Source: an uncultured Enterovibrio sp. | GTDB taxonomy: Bacteria; Pseudomonadota; Gammaproteobacteria; Enterobacterales; Vibrionaceae | Assembly: GCA_947040595.1 (NCBI GenBank) | Contig: CAMRBZ010000008.1 | Coordinates: forward strand, 1-33,858 | Direction of reading: 5' to 3' | DNA: 33,858 bases | Shown here: positions 18,179 to 24,703 of the stretch, in pieces | Layout: each line of letters starts with the position of its first letter | Position numbering within the stretch: position 1 is the first letter of the stretch | Position numbers and translations under genes: made by a program | Notes under the pieces: generated by a model | The model's input: only the letters and a program-made list of their open reading frames with translations | Told to the model about the DNA's origin: nothing | Database searches by the model: none

Positions 18179-18383
18179 AAAAAGCACCTACAACAACAAC
18201 ACCGACAATTAACCATGTCGGGATTGTAAAATTATTACCAAATTGAATTGAGCCGCCATTGAAGCCGCTCGAATTATTTGTTGTCGAGGTTGCAGTAGAA
18301 GGCCCGCCGCCGCCCATATCCAAGCCGCCAGCGCCGCCGCTAATTCCGCCGCCTCCAAGCGCACCCATCGCCGCCCCAATCAT
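18156..18383 (-). CDS. Gly-rich phage membrane protein with C-terminal TM (75 aa)
   Basis: A Gly-rich first half (MGALGGGGISGGAGG) and an Asn/Ser/Thr linker precede a single TM helix (WLIVGVVVVGAFYAF) and the tail KKKK. GGAG lies seven bases before the ATG, and the start overlaps the previous stop. Same architecture as its neighbours, consistent with a virion-membrane protein. The family is not recognised. Confidence 0.7.
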   Translation of the reverse strand: MIGAAMGALGGGGISGGAGGLDMGGGGPSTATSTTNNSSGFNGGSIQFGNNFTIPTWLIVGVVVVGAFYAFKKKK

Positions 18384-18592
18384 TTTACGACTCCAATAGT
18401 AATTGATGAAATATAAAGAGCGCCGCCAATTACTGATAGGATAATGACTCTATCAAGAAAGGACTCTGATTTTTGCGCAGCGTTCCCAGCGTTTTCTATT
18501 GCATCACCTGTGCTTTTCATTAAATCAGAAATGGATAAAACACCAGAAACGACAAACGCCCCCGCGATAATGGGGATAAATGGAAAAGGCAA
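18380..18592 (-). CDS. Phage membrane protein with two TM helices (70 aa, TTG start)
   Basis: Reads PFPFIPIIAGAFVVSGVLSI (TM1), a polar stretch (KSTGDAIENAGNAAQKSE), then VIILSVIGGALYISSITIGV (TM2). The best start is TTG 18592, five bases after the previous stop, with AAGGGG upstream. Longer readings to 18661 run inside the upstream gene and give a Cys/Trp-rich, non-membrane N-terminus. The stop overlaps the next ATG. Likely an internal-membrane protein. Confidence 0.62.
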   Translation of the reverse strand: MPFPFIPIIAGAFVVSGVLSISDLMKSTGDAIENAGNAAQKSESFLDRVIILSVIGGALYISSITIGVVK

Positions 18593-18597
18593 AACAA

Positions 18598-18885
18598 TTA
18601 CCCCTTTTTCTTTATTATCAAAGCGGCACCAATAATCACAATCACACCGCCAATCAACCAAGGAAAAACAGAGGCTTTATCTTTATTCGCATTAACTTTG
18701 TCTTTTATATCATCAGTGCTTTGCACTGCATCACTGACCTGTTGACCCGCGCCTGCCACAGATTCTGCAGTTCCTCCAAGCGAATCTGCAATATCGCCGA
18801 CAGCTTCAATTCCAGACTGCACTCCATCAACTACAGACCCAACAACAGACCCAACAGTATCGACGATTGAATCGAACCAGCTCAT
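18598..18885 (-). CDS. Phage membrane protein with C-terminal TM (95 aa)
   Basis: An amphipathic N-terminal half (MSWFDSIVDTVGSVVGSVVD) leads to a polar Asp/Ala/Gln stretch, then one TM helix (FPWLIGGVIVIIGAALII) and the tail KKKG. The ATG directly follows the capsid gene stop, with AAGGTAG upstream. Being next to the capsid gene suggests an abundant virion-membrane protein, comparable in place and size to the small membrane proteins of PM2. I see no sequence signature to confirm homology. Confidence 0.72.
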   Translation of the reverse strand: MSWFDSIVDTVGSVVGSVVDGVQSGIEAVGDIADSLGGTAESVAGAGQQVSDAVQSTDDIKDKVNANKDKASVFPWLIGGVIVIIGAALIIKKKG

Positions 18886-19683
18886 TTACGCTACCTTTTC
18901 AAGCCCTTCAATCAAGATTTCTATGCTTTGCACAACTTCTGTTGTATTTACACGAAAATAAAATTCAGAATTATGTTGCGTTGGTAAAACAAAATCGCGC
19001 ATAAATCCGTATTTCAACGGATCGAAATGAAAATAAACTGATTGCGGATTTTTACCTGCTCGAACGAGTTGAAAGTCAACAATATCTCGGTGATATTCTC
19101 CCTCTTCCCGTCCATCTCGTTTAATTTCAATCTTATCAATCTTGTCTGATTTGAAATGCATTCTTCGAATAAAACGATTCGGGCTTGACAATAAACCATG
19201 AAAATCGTTATCACCTGAAGCCGTTGCGGTCATTGTCTGCGTATATAGGCGGGGCAATAATTGACGAACAGCAACGGAAGGTGAAATTGTCGCAAATGTA
19301 TCAATTTGAATTGCTTTTCCGTCTGCAATTTTTGAAGACAACGTCACATCAAGTGTAATGTGATCGTTCATCATTGTAACAAGCGCAGTGGCCTGCACTG
19401 AGCCACGCTCTATATTTGAAAAATCCGAGAAAGGAATAACAAAATACCCTTCTTCAGGTTTGTTGCCCTGAAAACCTTCGAGCATGACTAAATGCCCTGA
19501 TGTGACATTATATATTTTGTCGTCATTGAGCGTAATTTCTACACGCTCCAACTCTTCTACACTTAAATTCGTTTTAAGTATAATTTGTTCATATGTGGCC
19601 CCCGTTGGCAATTTCAGTGTTGCTTTACCACCTTTTACCACACCAGAGAATGCACTTAATTTTCTTTCGATACAATTTTGCAT
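18886..19683 (-). CDS. Candidate double-jelly-roll major capsid protein
   Basis: 265 residues, no TM or signal peptide. The sequence alternates short beta-like segments and turns from end to end (TLKLPTGATYEQIILKTNL, VEITLNDDKIYNV, FYFRVNTTEVVQSIEILIEG). PM2's capsid protein P2 has 269 residues and two jelly rolls. The gene order ATPase, tiny TM protein, this gene, membrane proteins matches a tailless membrane phage. The ATG overlaps the upstream stop as TAATG. The KRDGR stretch is also found in the spike candidate, which may mean a shared strand or an old duplication. The capsid role is inferred from size, predicted strand content and context. Confidence 0.72.
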   Translation of the reverse strand: MQNCIERKLSAFSGVVKGGKATLKLPTGATYEQIILKTNLSVEELERVEITLNDDKIYNVTSGHLVMLEGFQGNKPEEGYFVIPFSDFSNIERGSVQATALVTMMNDHITLDVTLSSKIADGKAIQIDTFATISPSVAVRQLLPRLYTQTMTATASGDNDFHGLLSSPNRFIRRMHFKSDKIDKIEIKRDGREEGEYHRDIVDFQLVRAGKNPQSVYFHFDPLKYGFMRDFVLPTQHNSEFYFRVNTTEVVQSIEILIEGLEKVA

Positions 19684-19811
19684 TAGTCATTAAGTCCTAA
19701 GGTTTTATCAAGATCAAACGGCTGAAAATGATGAATCAAACCCATCAATACGAATGTAATAACTACAGTTCCTGCAATAATTTTTGCACTGCTTTGGCTT
19801 TTTTTATTCAA
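19683..19811 (-). CDS. Tiny single-TM protein upstream of the capsid gene (42 aa, TTG start)
   Basis: Reads NKKSQSSAKIIAGTVVITF, then VLMGLIHHFQPFDLDKTLGL and ND. One TM helix covers residues 10-26, between a basic N-terminus and an acidic tail. It starts at TTG 19811 with AAGGG six bases upstream, and its TAA overlaps the capsid ATG by one base (TAATG). That coupling is strong evidence for translation. It is the first gene of the structural operon after the terminator at 19900-19942. Probably a virion-membrane peptide. Confidence 0.68.
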   Translation of the reverse strand: MNKKSQSSAKIIAGTVVITFVLMGLIHHFQPFDLDKTLGLND

Positions 19812-19843
19812 ACCTGACCCTTTTTGTTTTTATTTAATAAGTG

Positions 19844-19885
19844 AAACCACCTTCATATAAAATTTATTTTAAATAAAGGTGGTTT
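19844..19885. repeat. 10-bp inverted repeat upstream of the structural operon
   Basis: AAACCACCTT (19844-19853) and AAGGTGGTTT (19876-19885) are perfectly complementary around a 22-base AT-only spacer. It lies in the short promoter space between the internal terminator and the capsid operon, so it may be an operator or an RNA hairpin in the late leader. Confidence 0.55.
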
Positions 19886-19899
19886 CTGAGTTCGAATAT

Positions 19900-19942
19900 T
19901 AAAAATAAAAAAACGGTTTTCGAGCAACCCCGAAAACCGTTT
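19900..19942 (-). terminator. Internal terminator between packaging and capsid operons
   Basis: AAACGGTTTTCG (19911-19922) pairs with CGAAAACCGTTT (19931-19942). The minus strand continues into TTTTTTTATTTTT. It separates the early/packaging genes from the structural genes and implies a second leftward promoter near 19815-19900. Confidence 0.85.
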
Positions 19943-19950
19943 CTTTTTTC

Positions 19951-19970
19951 AAATAACCTTTAGGTTATTT
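19951..19970. repeat. Palindrome AAATAACC-TTTA-GGTTATTT
   Basis: Perfect 8-bp arms. The core GGTTATT is the same motif that recurs at 21335-21411, 24590-24640 and 25991-26010 in this prophage, so it may be a binding site for a phage protein. Confidence 0.6.
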
Positions 19971-19991
19971 GTCTTTATTTTGTGAAGCTTG

Positions 19992-20054
19992 TCACACTTG
20001 CAAAAGTAAAACCATAAATAAAATAACACAAAAACACAGTTGCAATATATTCAT
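19992..20054 (-). CDS. Possible 20-residue hydrophobic peptide
   Basis: The frame starts ATG AAT ATA and encodes MNILQLCFCVILFMVLLLQV, hydrophobic throughout. It begins seven bases after the ATPase stop, with AAAGG upstream at loose spacing, and ends before the internal terminator. It could be a membrane peptide or a chance frame. Confidence 0.3.
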   Translation of the reverse strand: MNILQLCFCVILFMVLLLQV

Positions 20055-20060
20055 TAAAAA

Positions 20061-20747
20061 TCAGCCTTTAAACGTAAATTTACCATAATCAAACTCTCCG
20101 CGCTTATGAGCATCTGTTTTTATTATGTACTCCAGCTTTTCAAGCTTTGCTATAGCTTCAGCGTCTAATCCGAGTTCTTTTGATAAATAAATTGCGTCGT
20201 TCTCACGCTCCTGATATCCAATCCATTTAACTGCACAATTTCCTATGACCGTCTTACCGACTTCTTGCCCTCTTTGAAAAACACAATGAGTGCGCAACCC
20301 AAACTTACGGCCGATTCGAATTAGATCACTAACATAACCGTCCATTTTTCCTGACGTGTCGCAATACTTCGCTAATTCCTCAAGCACAACATTTAAAGGC
20401 TGTTTAGTTGCATCGCCGCATGACCATGCAAGTCCACAGAACAATTCAAAGTCGCCTTTTTCAACGCGGCCATTAAAACCACGAGCAATCTTGAATGGTT
20501 TTCCTAAAGTTCTAGCTTTAAATAGATTTTCTGCGAAATCTTCCCAGCTATAATATGTAAAAACTTTTTCTCCTTTAAAGTTGTCGGCGTAGTCACCAAA
20601 AGGATCAAAGAATACTGCGCAATCATCAGAAGCTATATTCAATTGTTTGACAGCTGTTGTCTTACCGCTGCCAGAAGAGCCAACATACATAGCATTTAAA
20701 CAACTTAATGCATTATTATTTTTTTCTGGATCAACAATATCTATCAT
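20061..20747 (-). CDS. Genome-packaging ATPase (P9/FtsK-HerA type)
   Basis: 228 residues, close to the length of PRD1 and PM2 P9. Walker A is VGSSGSGKTT (residues 22-31). FFDPFGDYADN follows the next strand. Walker B is NVVLEELAKY (119-128), a hydrophobic strand with two Glu. FQRGQEVGKT (157-166) fits the conserved Gln/Arg sensor region of packaging ATPases. Known: this family pumps DNA into capsids of tailless, membrane-containing double-jelly-roll viruses. The start overlaps the upstream stop as ATGA. It is too short and lacks the membrane and translocation domains of FtsK. Zot-like inovirus assembly ATPases are an alternative, but there is no C-terminal TM here. Confidence 0.85.
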   Translation of the reverse strand: MIDIVDPEKNNNALSCLNAMYVGSSGSGKTTAVKQLNIASDDCAVFFDPFGDYADNFKGEKVFTYYSWEDFAENLFKARTLGKPFKIARGFNGRVEKGDFELFCGLAWSCGDATKQPLNVVLEELAKYCDTSGKMDGYVSDLIRIGRKFGLRTHCVFQRGQEVGKTVIGNCAVKWIGYQERENDAIYLSKELGLDAEAIAKLEKLEYIIKTDAHKRGEFDYGKFTFKG

Positions 20748-21178
20748 GCTGCTTCCTTATTCAGATCTTGTAGTGCTAAATCTTCTTCTTTATACAGCTT
20801 AACCTGTGCAATCGCGCTCATCCCCAAAGTACCAGCGGATTTAATTGCCATGATTTCCTCTTGATATTGAGATAAGAAAGATGGCAATAGAATTCCATAT
20901 TTCATCAAAAGCGGCGCGAAATCCTTAACTGCCTCATTTTTCAATGCTTCATCAAAAGTAATTCGTTTATCGATAAATGTTTGTAATGCTTTCTCGATAG
21001 CCCAGACAGCCGCTTTCGCTTCGTTTTCAACACATACAGTATCAAACTCTGCTTTCTTGGTGTCTGCTTGCTCTCGTTCGCTTTCTGTTAAACCTGAGTT
21101 GTTTGCAGCATTTTTCAAGGCACTTAGCATAGGTAAAAAATGAGCATCTATTTCAGTATCGGCCCATGGTTCAACCAC
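20744..21178 (-). CDS. Helical soluble phage protein, unknown function
   Basis: 144 residues, mostly helical and acidic, no TM: SALKNAANNSGLTESEREQ, AAVWAIEKALQTFIDKRI and LALQDLNKEAA. GTG start at 21178 with GGGGGTGAG upstream, overlapping the previous stop by eight bases. Its own stop overlaps the ATPase ATG (ATGA). Direct coupling to the ATPase suggests a packaging or assembly partner. I do not recognise a family. Confidence 0.7.
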   Translation of the reverse strand: MVEPWADTEIDAHFLPMLSALKNAANNSGLTESEREQADTKKAEFDTVCVENEAKAAVWAIEKALQTFIDKRITFDEALKNEAVKDFAPLLMKYGILLPSFLSQYQEEIMAIKSAGTLGMSAIAQVKLYKEEDLALQDLNKEAA

Positions 21179-21614
21179 GTCTCACCCCCACAGAATGCCC
21201 GATCAACAAGCCCGCAGCAGCAGAGAGTCCACAACACATAGCCCAAAACCCTGTAGAAAAGGGTTTTTCAAACGGTTCTTCAATCTCAATATCCATTCGT
21301 AACTTACTGATTTTATTGTCAGTAACCGATTCTGGGTTATTTTGTACTTCCAAAGGGTTTTCAATAACCAAATCTTGGTTATTTTGTATTTCTAAAGTGT
21401 TTTCAATAACCGTTTTCTCTAAATTCATCTTGCATTTCTCGATTGAAATAACCATGTTATTTTTAATAAATTGTTGTCGTTTAAGTCCGCCACCTTGGGT
21501 CTTCCCGCAAATACACGATGTGTAGAAATTCCCAACTTTTTGGCCGCCGCACTCAAGAACTGTCGCGATACTTTCACAAGCAGCACAGTATAAAAAACCG
21601 ACTTCTTTAGCCAT
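21171..21614 (-). CDS. Zinc-ribbon phage protein with C-terminal TM
   Basis: 147 residues starting MAKEVGFLYCAACES. A Cys cluster (CAAC at 10-13, then C22, C34 and C36 in TSCICGK) looks like a zinc ribbon or binuclear Cys site. A duplicated segment follows (VIENTLEIQNN, then VIENPLEVQNN), coded by two 42-bp DNA repeats, and then a TM helix near the end (WAMCCGLSAAAGLLIG). I set the start at ATG 21614, which overlaps the upstream stop by eight bases; a TTG at 21677 would overlap that gene by 71 bases. The combination suggests a DNA- or protein-binding factor tethered to the membrane, perhaps in assembly. Confidence 0.72.
   Translation of the reverse strand: MAKEVGFLYCAACESIATVLECGGQKVGNFYTSCICGKTQGGGLKRQQFIKNNMVISIEKCKMNLEKTVIENTLEIQNNQDLVIENPLEVQNNPESVTDNKISKLRMDIEIEEPFEKPFSTGFWAMCCGLSAAAGLLIGHSVGVRRG
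21331..21414 (-). repeat. Two 42-bp direct repeats carrying GGTTATT...AATAACC
   Basis: Units at 21331-21372 and 21373-21414 are near-identical. Each contains GGTTATT and AATAACC as an inverted pair about 21 bases apart. They lie inside the zinc-ribbon gene but share the motif of the operator-like repeats elsewhere in the prophage. Confidence 0.75.
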
Positions 21615-21885
21615 TTTCCCCACACATACTTTCTTTAAGTTCCTTAATTTCTTTTTTCTGATTATGGTTGTCTTCAAATAAATACATAATTATCGATTTT
21701 GAATAATCAAGTTCTTCGCTCGCAATATCGAGCATTTTTACCAATGGCTTCATTTCTTTTGCCGCTGACTTAGTTAAAGGATTCATTGATGAGGACATTT
21801 CATTATGAATACGTTTCAATTCCCGCTGTTGCAATTCTCTACTACGACATTTTTTTTCAAAAAGCTTAATCAACTCACTTTTCAT
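21607..21885 (-). CDS. Small helical phage protein (92 aa)
   Basis: A charged, coiled-coil-like protein: KLFEKKCRSRELQQRELKRI at the N-terminus and NHNQKKEIKELKESMCGENG at the C-terminus. No TM. The ATG lies inside the end of the upstream gene (11-base overlap) and the stop overlaps the zinc-ribbon gene start. No family recognised; an accessory role in replication or assembly is possible from position only. Confidence 0.65.
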   Translation of the reverse strand: MKSELIKLFEKKCRSRELQQRELKRIHNEMSSSMNPLTKSAAKEMKPLVKMLDIASEELDYSKSIIMYLFEDNHNQKKEIKELKESMCGENG

Positions 21886-22111
21886 TTTTCAATTCACTTA
21901 AAATAAAAGCAGTTTCACTTAAGAAAAGAATTGTGTATTTTTGATTTATTAATTCTTTGGCTTCATTTTCTTCTATTTGTAAATGCCCCATACTTTTTAG
22001 GCCTTCTATTCCATCAACTTCATGTTCACAAAAACCCTCAGGAGCAACAAGAAGCTCTTTCCTAAAATCATTTTTAAAAAAACGTGAACATGGTGCGCTT
22101 GTAATAATCAT
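21875..22111 (-). CDS. Hypothetical phage protein (78 aa)
   Basis: Starts MIITSAPCSRFFKNDFRKEL. Mixed charge, with no clear TM and no motif I recognise. It has the strongest ribosome-binding site of the element (GGAGG seven bases before the ATG), which suggests it opens a new translational block after the 215-base gap that follows rep. Confidence 0.65.
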   Translation of the reverse strand: MIITSAPCSRFFKNDFRKELLVAPEGFCEHEVDGIEGLKSMGHLQIEENEAKELINQKYTILFLSETAFILSELKNEK

Positions 22112-22326
22112 TTAAATCCTCCAAAAATTAAAAATCGTGTTTTGTTTCTGTCTTTTAATGTTATCGGCCTTCGCGTTGCTTCACTCTCAATTCACCAGAT
22201 ACAAGCTCTCTGACCTGACAACAACGGACCAATTAAGCACTGGACCCCTTTCGCCGACCAACCCGACAACTTCATAAGAGCAGACTCCAGAGCTTGGTTA
22301 CAGTTATTTTCAGTGCTCCAAGTTTT
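22112..22326. other. Gap downstream of rep; candidate replication or promoter region
   Basis: 215 bases without a gene, higher in GC than its flanks (for example GGCCTTCGCG and the ACCCC stretch). It is the only sizeable gap in the early operon, placed between rep and the next block. It may hold a promoter for the packaging block or a rolling-circle origin. I see no decisive nick-site hairpin. Confidence 0.35.
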
Positions 22327-23964
22327 TTAAATTAACAATGTGTCAAAAAATGATTTTCGAGCACTTTTGTATTCATTAATTGCAACTTCTCTAATATCTG
22401 AATAGTCAATATTATTTTTAGAATGCAAATTAAAGCCACGAGCACCTGATGCCCACGCCAAAAAGCCAAAACATTTGTCTTCAGCATTTGCACCATCAAA
22501 ATGCAAGAGCGGATGATCTTTGCTTGCGCTAATACCAATTGCTTTTATTTCTTCTTTTGCTGATTTGATATCAGCATCTTGTTGTGATAACAGGCCGCGA
22601 AGCTTAAACACTTTTTTTTCAATAAATGCAGGGTTTGCAGATTTGTTGTTTTTAGTTATCGCCAAAGCTTTTGCGTATTCTTTTGTTTTGATTTTGGCTC
22701 TAATCAATTTAGATACCAGCGGCGCTTTGTTTTTATCAAGTCTTCGTTTCAATTCTGCAATGATTGCTCCCATATGCTCTGCTTCGAAAGAAGCGATGCA
22801 TTCCCAGGGTAATGCACGACTACATTTAGCTATGTTATATCTATTTCCACGTATCAAGCCTTGATCTGCATTTTTGCCTTTAGCTGCATACCCAACAGCT
22901 TTGATAATATATTTTCCCGCTGCATCCTTGTGCTTAATTCGTTCAAGTGTTGCAAAGCCATTTCCCCAAAGTTTCTCAAGCCGCGCAGCCCACGCTCTAA
23001 AAAGAGGGCGTGGAACATTCCACCTTAGCAATATATGTACGTGTGGATTTGGCTCACCGTCTTTGTTTGGGGGACATTCAGCAACCCATATATAATCAAA
23101 CTCATCTGAATTTGCTTGTATATCGATTGGCTCCAACAACTCAAGAACTTGACCCTTGTTATCTGTTTGATAACAATTTTTCATTCCTCTTTGGTGCACT
23201 TTTTTTGCACTGTCTAAAAACCTGGAAACTTCTTTACCAATTATTGTTTCTGGTACCTCCCCATTCGCACAAAATAATTTTTCACGTTGTTCTTTGGTAA
23301 ACGTGAGCGTTAAAAATGTTGTAAATCCATTGCGTACAGCCGCGACATATGCAGCGCTTTCAAATATTTTTGATACTGCTCTTTTTGTTAACGATTCACT
23401 AAAACGTTCACCAACATTTGATTCTGGTGCATCGCAAACACTTGGTTGAACAAAAACACCGACTCGAAATTGTTTTGACCATTCGCGATGCATTACACGA
23501 ACAGCTCTTGATCTTGAATGCGACTTTTGAAAGCGCAATTGTGCTTTGTAATCAAGCTTTTCAGGCGTATCAAAAACATCATCATACCCACAGCCGAGCT
23601 TACCCCCATCATCCTTGTGTGCTCGAACCGCGTCCATTTTCGAAGACAATCTAAGTGCATCCAGTTTCTTATTTATCTTTTTAATCTGTGTCGGACTTTT
23701 GCACCCATAGACAAGCCTAGTCTCTCCGGCGCTTTGCGCCGCCGCTGCGCGGGCTGAGTCCGCTGAAATCTTTGTGTATTTCTTATGGTAATAATCGGCT
23801 CTAATAAATGAATGCTCTTCATTTCTAAACCAAGATTTAGGCGTTTCACCGGCGGGCGGATTTTTTAAGCGATGTGCTAAAACATCGCCAGCGACGACTG
23901 CGCTGGCGATGTGGGTTATTTCAAGATCGCTTAATGGCGTAAAACCATTATCGTATGTTTTCAT
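22327..23964 (-). CDS. Rolling-circle replication initiator (HUH endonuclease)
   Basis: 545 residues. The three Rep motifs are in order: motif 1 TTFLTLTFTKEQR (about 215-228), motif 2 NPHVHILLRW with the His pair at 308 and 310, and motif 3 GKYIIKAVGYAAKGK with Tyr352, Lys355 and Tyr359. Two tyrosines at this spacing fit superfamily I Reps, as in phiX174 gpA, P2 gpA and PM2 P12, which nick and religate the origin. A Lys-rich C-terminal region of about 150 residues has no domain I recognise, and no helicase domain is visible. The ATG follows the previous stop after one base. It is the largest gene of the element. Confidence 0.9.
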   Translation of the reverse strand: MKTYDNGFTPLSDLEITHIASAVVAGDVLAHRLKNPPAGETPKSWFRNEEHSFIRADYYHKKYTKISADSARAAAAQSAGETRLVYGCKSPTQIKKINKKLDALRLSSKMDAVRAHKDDGGKLGCGYDDVFDTPEKLDYKAQLRFQKSHSRSRAVRVMHREWSKQFRVGVFVQPSVCDAPESNVGERFSESLTKRAVSKIFESAAYVAAVRNGFTTFLTLTFTKEQREKLFCANGEVPETIIGKEVSRFLDSAKKVHQRGMKNCYQTDNKGQVLELLEPIDIQANSDEFDYIWVAECPPNKDGEPNPHVHILLRWNVPRPLFRAWAARLEKLWGNGFATLERIKHKDAAGKYIIKAVGYAAKGKNADQGLIRGNRYNIAKCSRALPWECIASFEAEHMGAIIAELKRRLDKNKAPLVSKLIRAKIKTKEYAKALAITKNNKSANPAFIEKKVFKLRGLLSQQDADIKSAKEEIKAIGISASKDHPLLHFDGANAEDKCFGFLAWASGARGFNLHSKNNIDYSDIREVAINEYKSARKSFFDTLLI

Positions 23965-23965
23965 T

Positions 23966-24217
23966 TTAAATTTTGTTCAATACGCGTGCAGTTACCATTA
24001 GCTCATCAATTGTTATCCCTAGTTCATAAGCAATTAGCTCTATCAACTTAACATCAAAAGTCACACAGAATGCCAAGGCTTTTTCGAGACTTTTACCGCT
24101 AAGATCATAAACTTTTGATGCAACATAACCCGTGTTTGTTGGGAATCTTTGCTCAAGTGCTCTAACGATTGCTTTTGAAACTCGATTATCTATACCTTTC
24201 TTATCAATGCTTTTCAT
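23966..24217 (-). CDS. Small phage protein upstream of rep (83 aa)
   Basis: Starts MKSIDKKGIDNRVSKAIVRA. Helical. The region ASKVYDLSGKSLEKALAF and the C-terminal YELGITIDELMVTA segment look like phage DNA-binding or regulatory proteins but match no motif firmly. AAGAGA lies upstream, the start overlaps the previous stop as ATGA, and the stop is two bases from rep. Possibly a replication regulator. Confidence 0.65.
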   Translation of the reverse strand: MKSIDKKGIDNRVSKAIVRALEQRFPTNTGYVASKVYDLSGKSLEKALAFCVTFDVKLIELIAYELGITIDELMVTARVLNKI

Positions 24218-24354
24218 TTTTTTATTCTCTTGGCTTTGAATTCAATTTCATTTCTTCGGCGTTCTGTTTTTGCGCTTTTATATTGAGAGCGAAGAACGGC
24301 CACCTTTAGATCTTTGATTTTTTCAATGTTGAAAAAAAAATCATCAGATTTCAT
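24214..24354 (-). CDS. Tiny basic phage protein (46 aa)
   Basis: Starts MKSDDFFFNIEKIKDLKVAV and ends ERRRNEIEFK plus AKRIKK, a charged helix. It overlaps the upstream gene by 11 bases and the downstream ATG by four (ATGA). The unbroken frame between two coupled genes supports it despite a weak ribosome-binding site. Confidence 0.55.
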   Translation of the reverse strand: MKSDDFFFNIEKIKDLKVAVLRSQYKSAKTERRRNEIEFKAKRIKK

Positions 24355-24571
24355 TTGTTTTAAACTCATTGGATTGTTTAACTAAATCACCAAAACAAAC
24401 CTGATTGCTTTTTAACCGCTCCTCTAATTCAACAAGATTTATAATACGCGTACCCTTATCATTTTCTCTTGGCACTTCAGGTATCGTTCCTTCGTCCATT
24501 CGCAATCGTACGAATTTCGCGCTTAGTCCGGTTTCATCACAAAACCGTTTGATAGTTTGCATTAATGGCAT
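24344..24571 (-). CDS. Small DNA-binding protein, first gene of the leftward operon
   Basis: 75 residues starting MPLMQTIKRFCDETGLSAKF. A winged-helix/MerR-like pattern is visible: KRFCDETGLSAKFVRLRMDEG, then GTRIINLVELEERL. Such small proteins in temperate phages act as excisionase or Cro/Cox-type switches. AGGA lies eight bases before the ATG. It faces the XRE repressor across the repeat-rich control region, the classic place for the lytic-side regulator. Confidence 0.72.
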   Translation of the reverse strand: MPLMQTIKRFCDETGLSAKFVRLRMDEGTIPEVPRENDKGTRIINLVELEERLKSNQVCFGDLVKQSNEFKTNEI

Positions 24572-24589
24572 TGTGCTATCCTGTAGGGT

Positions 24590-24640
24590 CGAATAACTGG
24601 CGGTTATTCGTGGTTATTTCTGGTTATTTCTGGTTATTTC
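24590..24640. promoter_or_regulatory. Control-region repeats: palindrome plus four 10-bp GGTTATTTC units
   Basis: CGAATAAC-TGGC-GGTTATTCG (24590-24610) merges into a tandem of CGGTTATTCG and three TGGTTATTTC units in exact 10-base phase (24601-24640). One helical turn per unit is typical of cooperative protein binding. Two more units lie at 25991-26010 next to attR, in inverted orientation. Candidates are integrase arm sites, excisionase sites or an operator. Confidence 0.75.
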
Positions 24641-24651
24641 TAGATTGTAGT

Positions 24652-24684
24652 GCGTTAGCACGACGCGCATGGTAATGCTAACGC
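24652..24684. promoter_or_regulatory. Inverted repeat operator before the repressor gene
   Basis: GCGTTAGCA (24652-24660) and TGCTAACGC (24676-24684) are perfect 9-bp arms with a 15-base spacer. It lies 20 bases before the XRE gene in the divergent region. Minus-strand TACAAT at 24644-24649 could be the -10 of the leftward promoter, though I see no good -35. Confidence 0.7.
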
Positions 24685-24703
24685 GCGACAGGAGTCAATA
24701 AAA

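Noticed and set aside
20061-20747. Reading the element as a filamentous (inovirus) prophage because of a Zot-like ATPase and a Rep
   Set aside because: The ATPase has no C-terminal TM. There is no pVIII/pIII-type gene with a signal peptide, while a 265-aa strand-rich capsid candidate and a virion peptidoglycan hydrolase are present.
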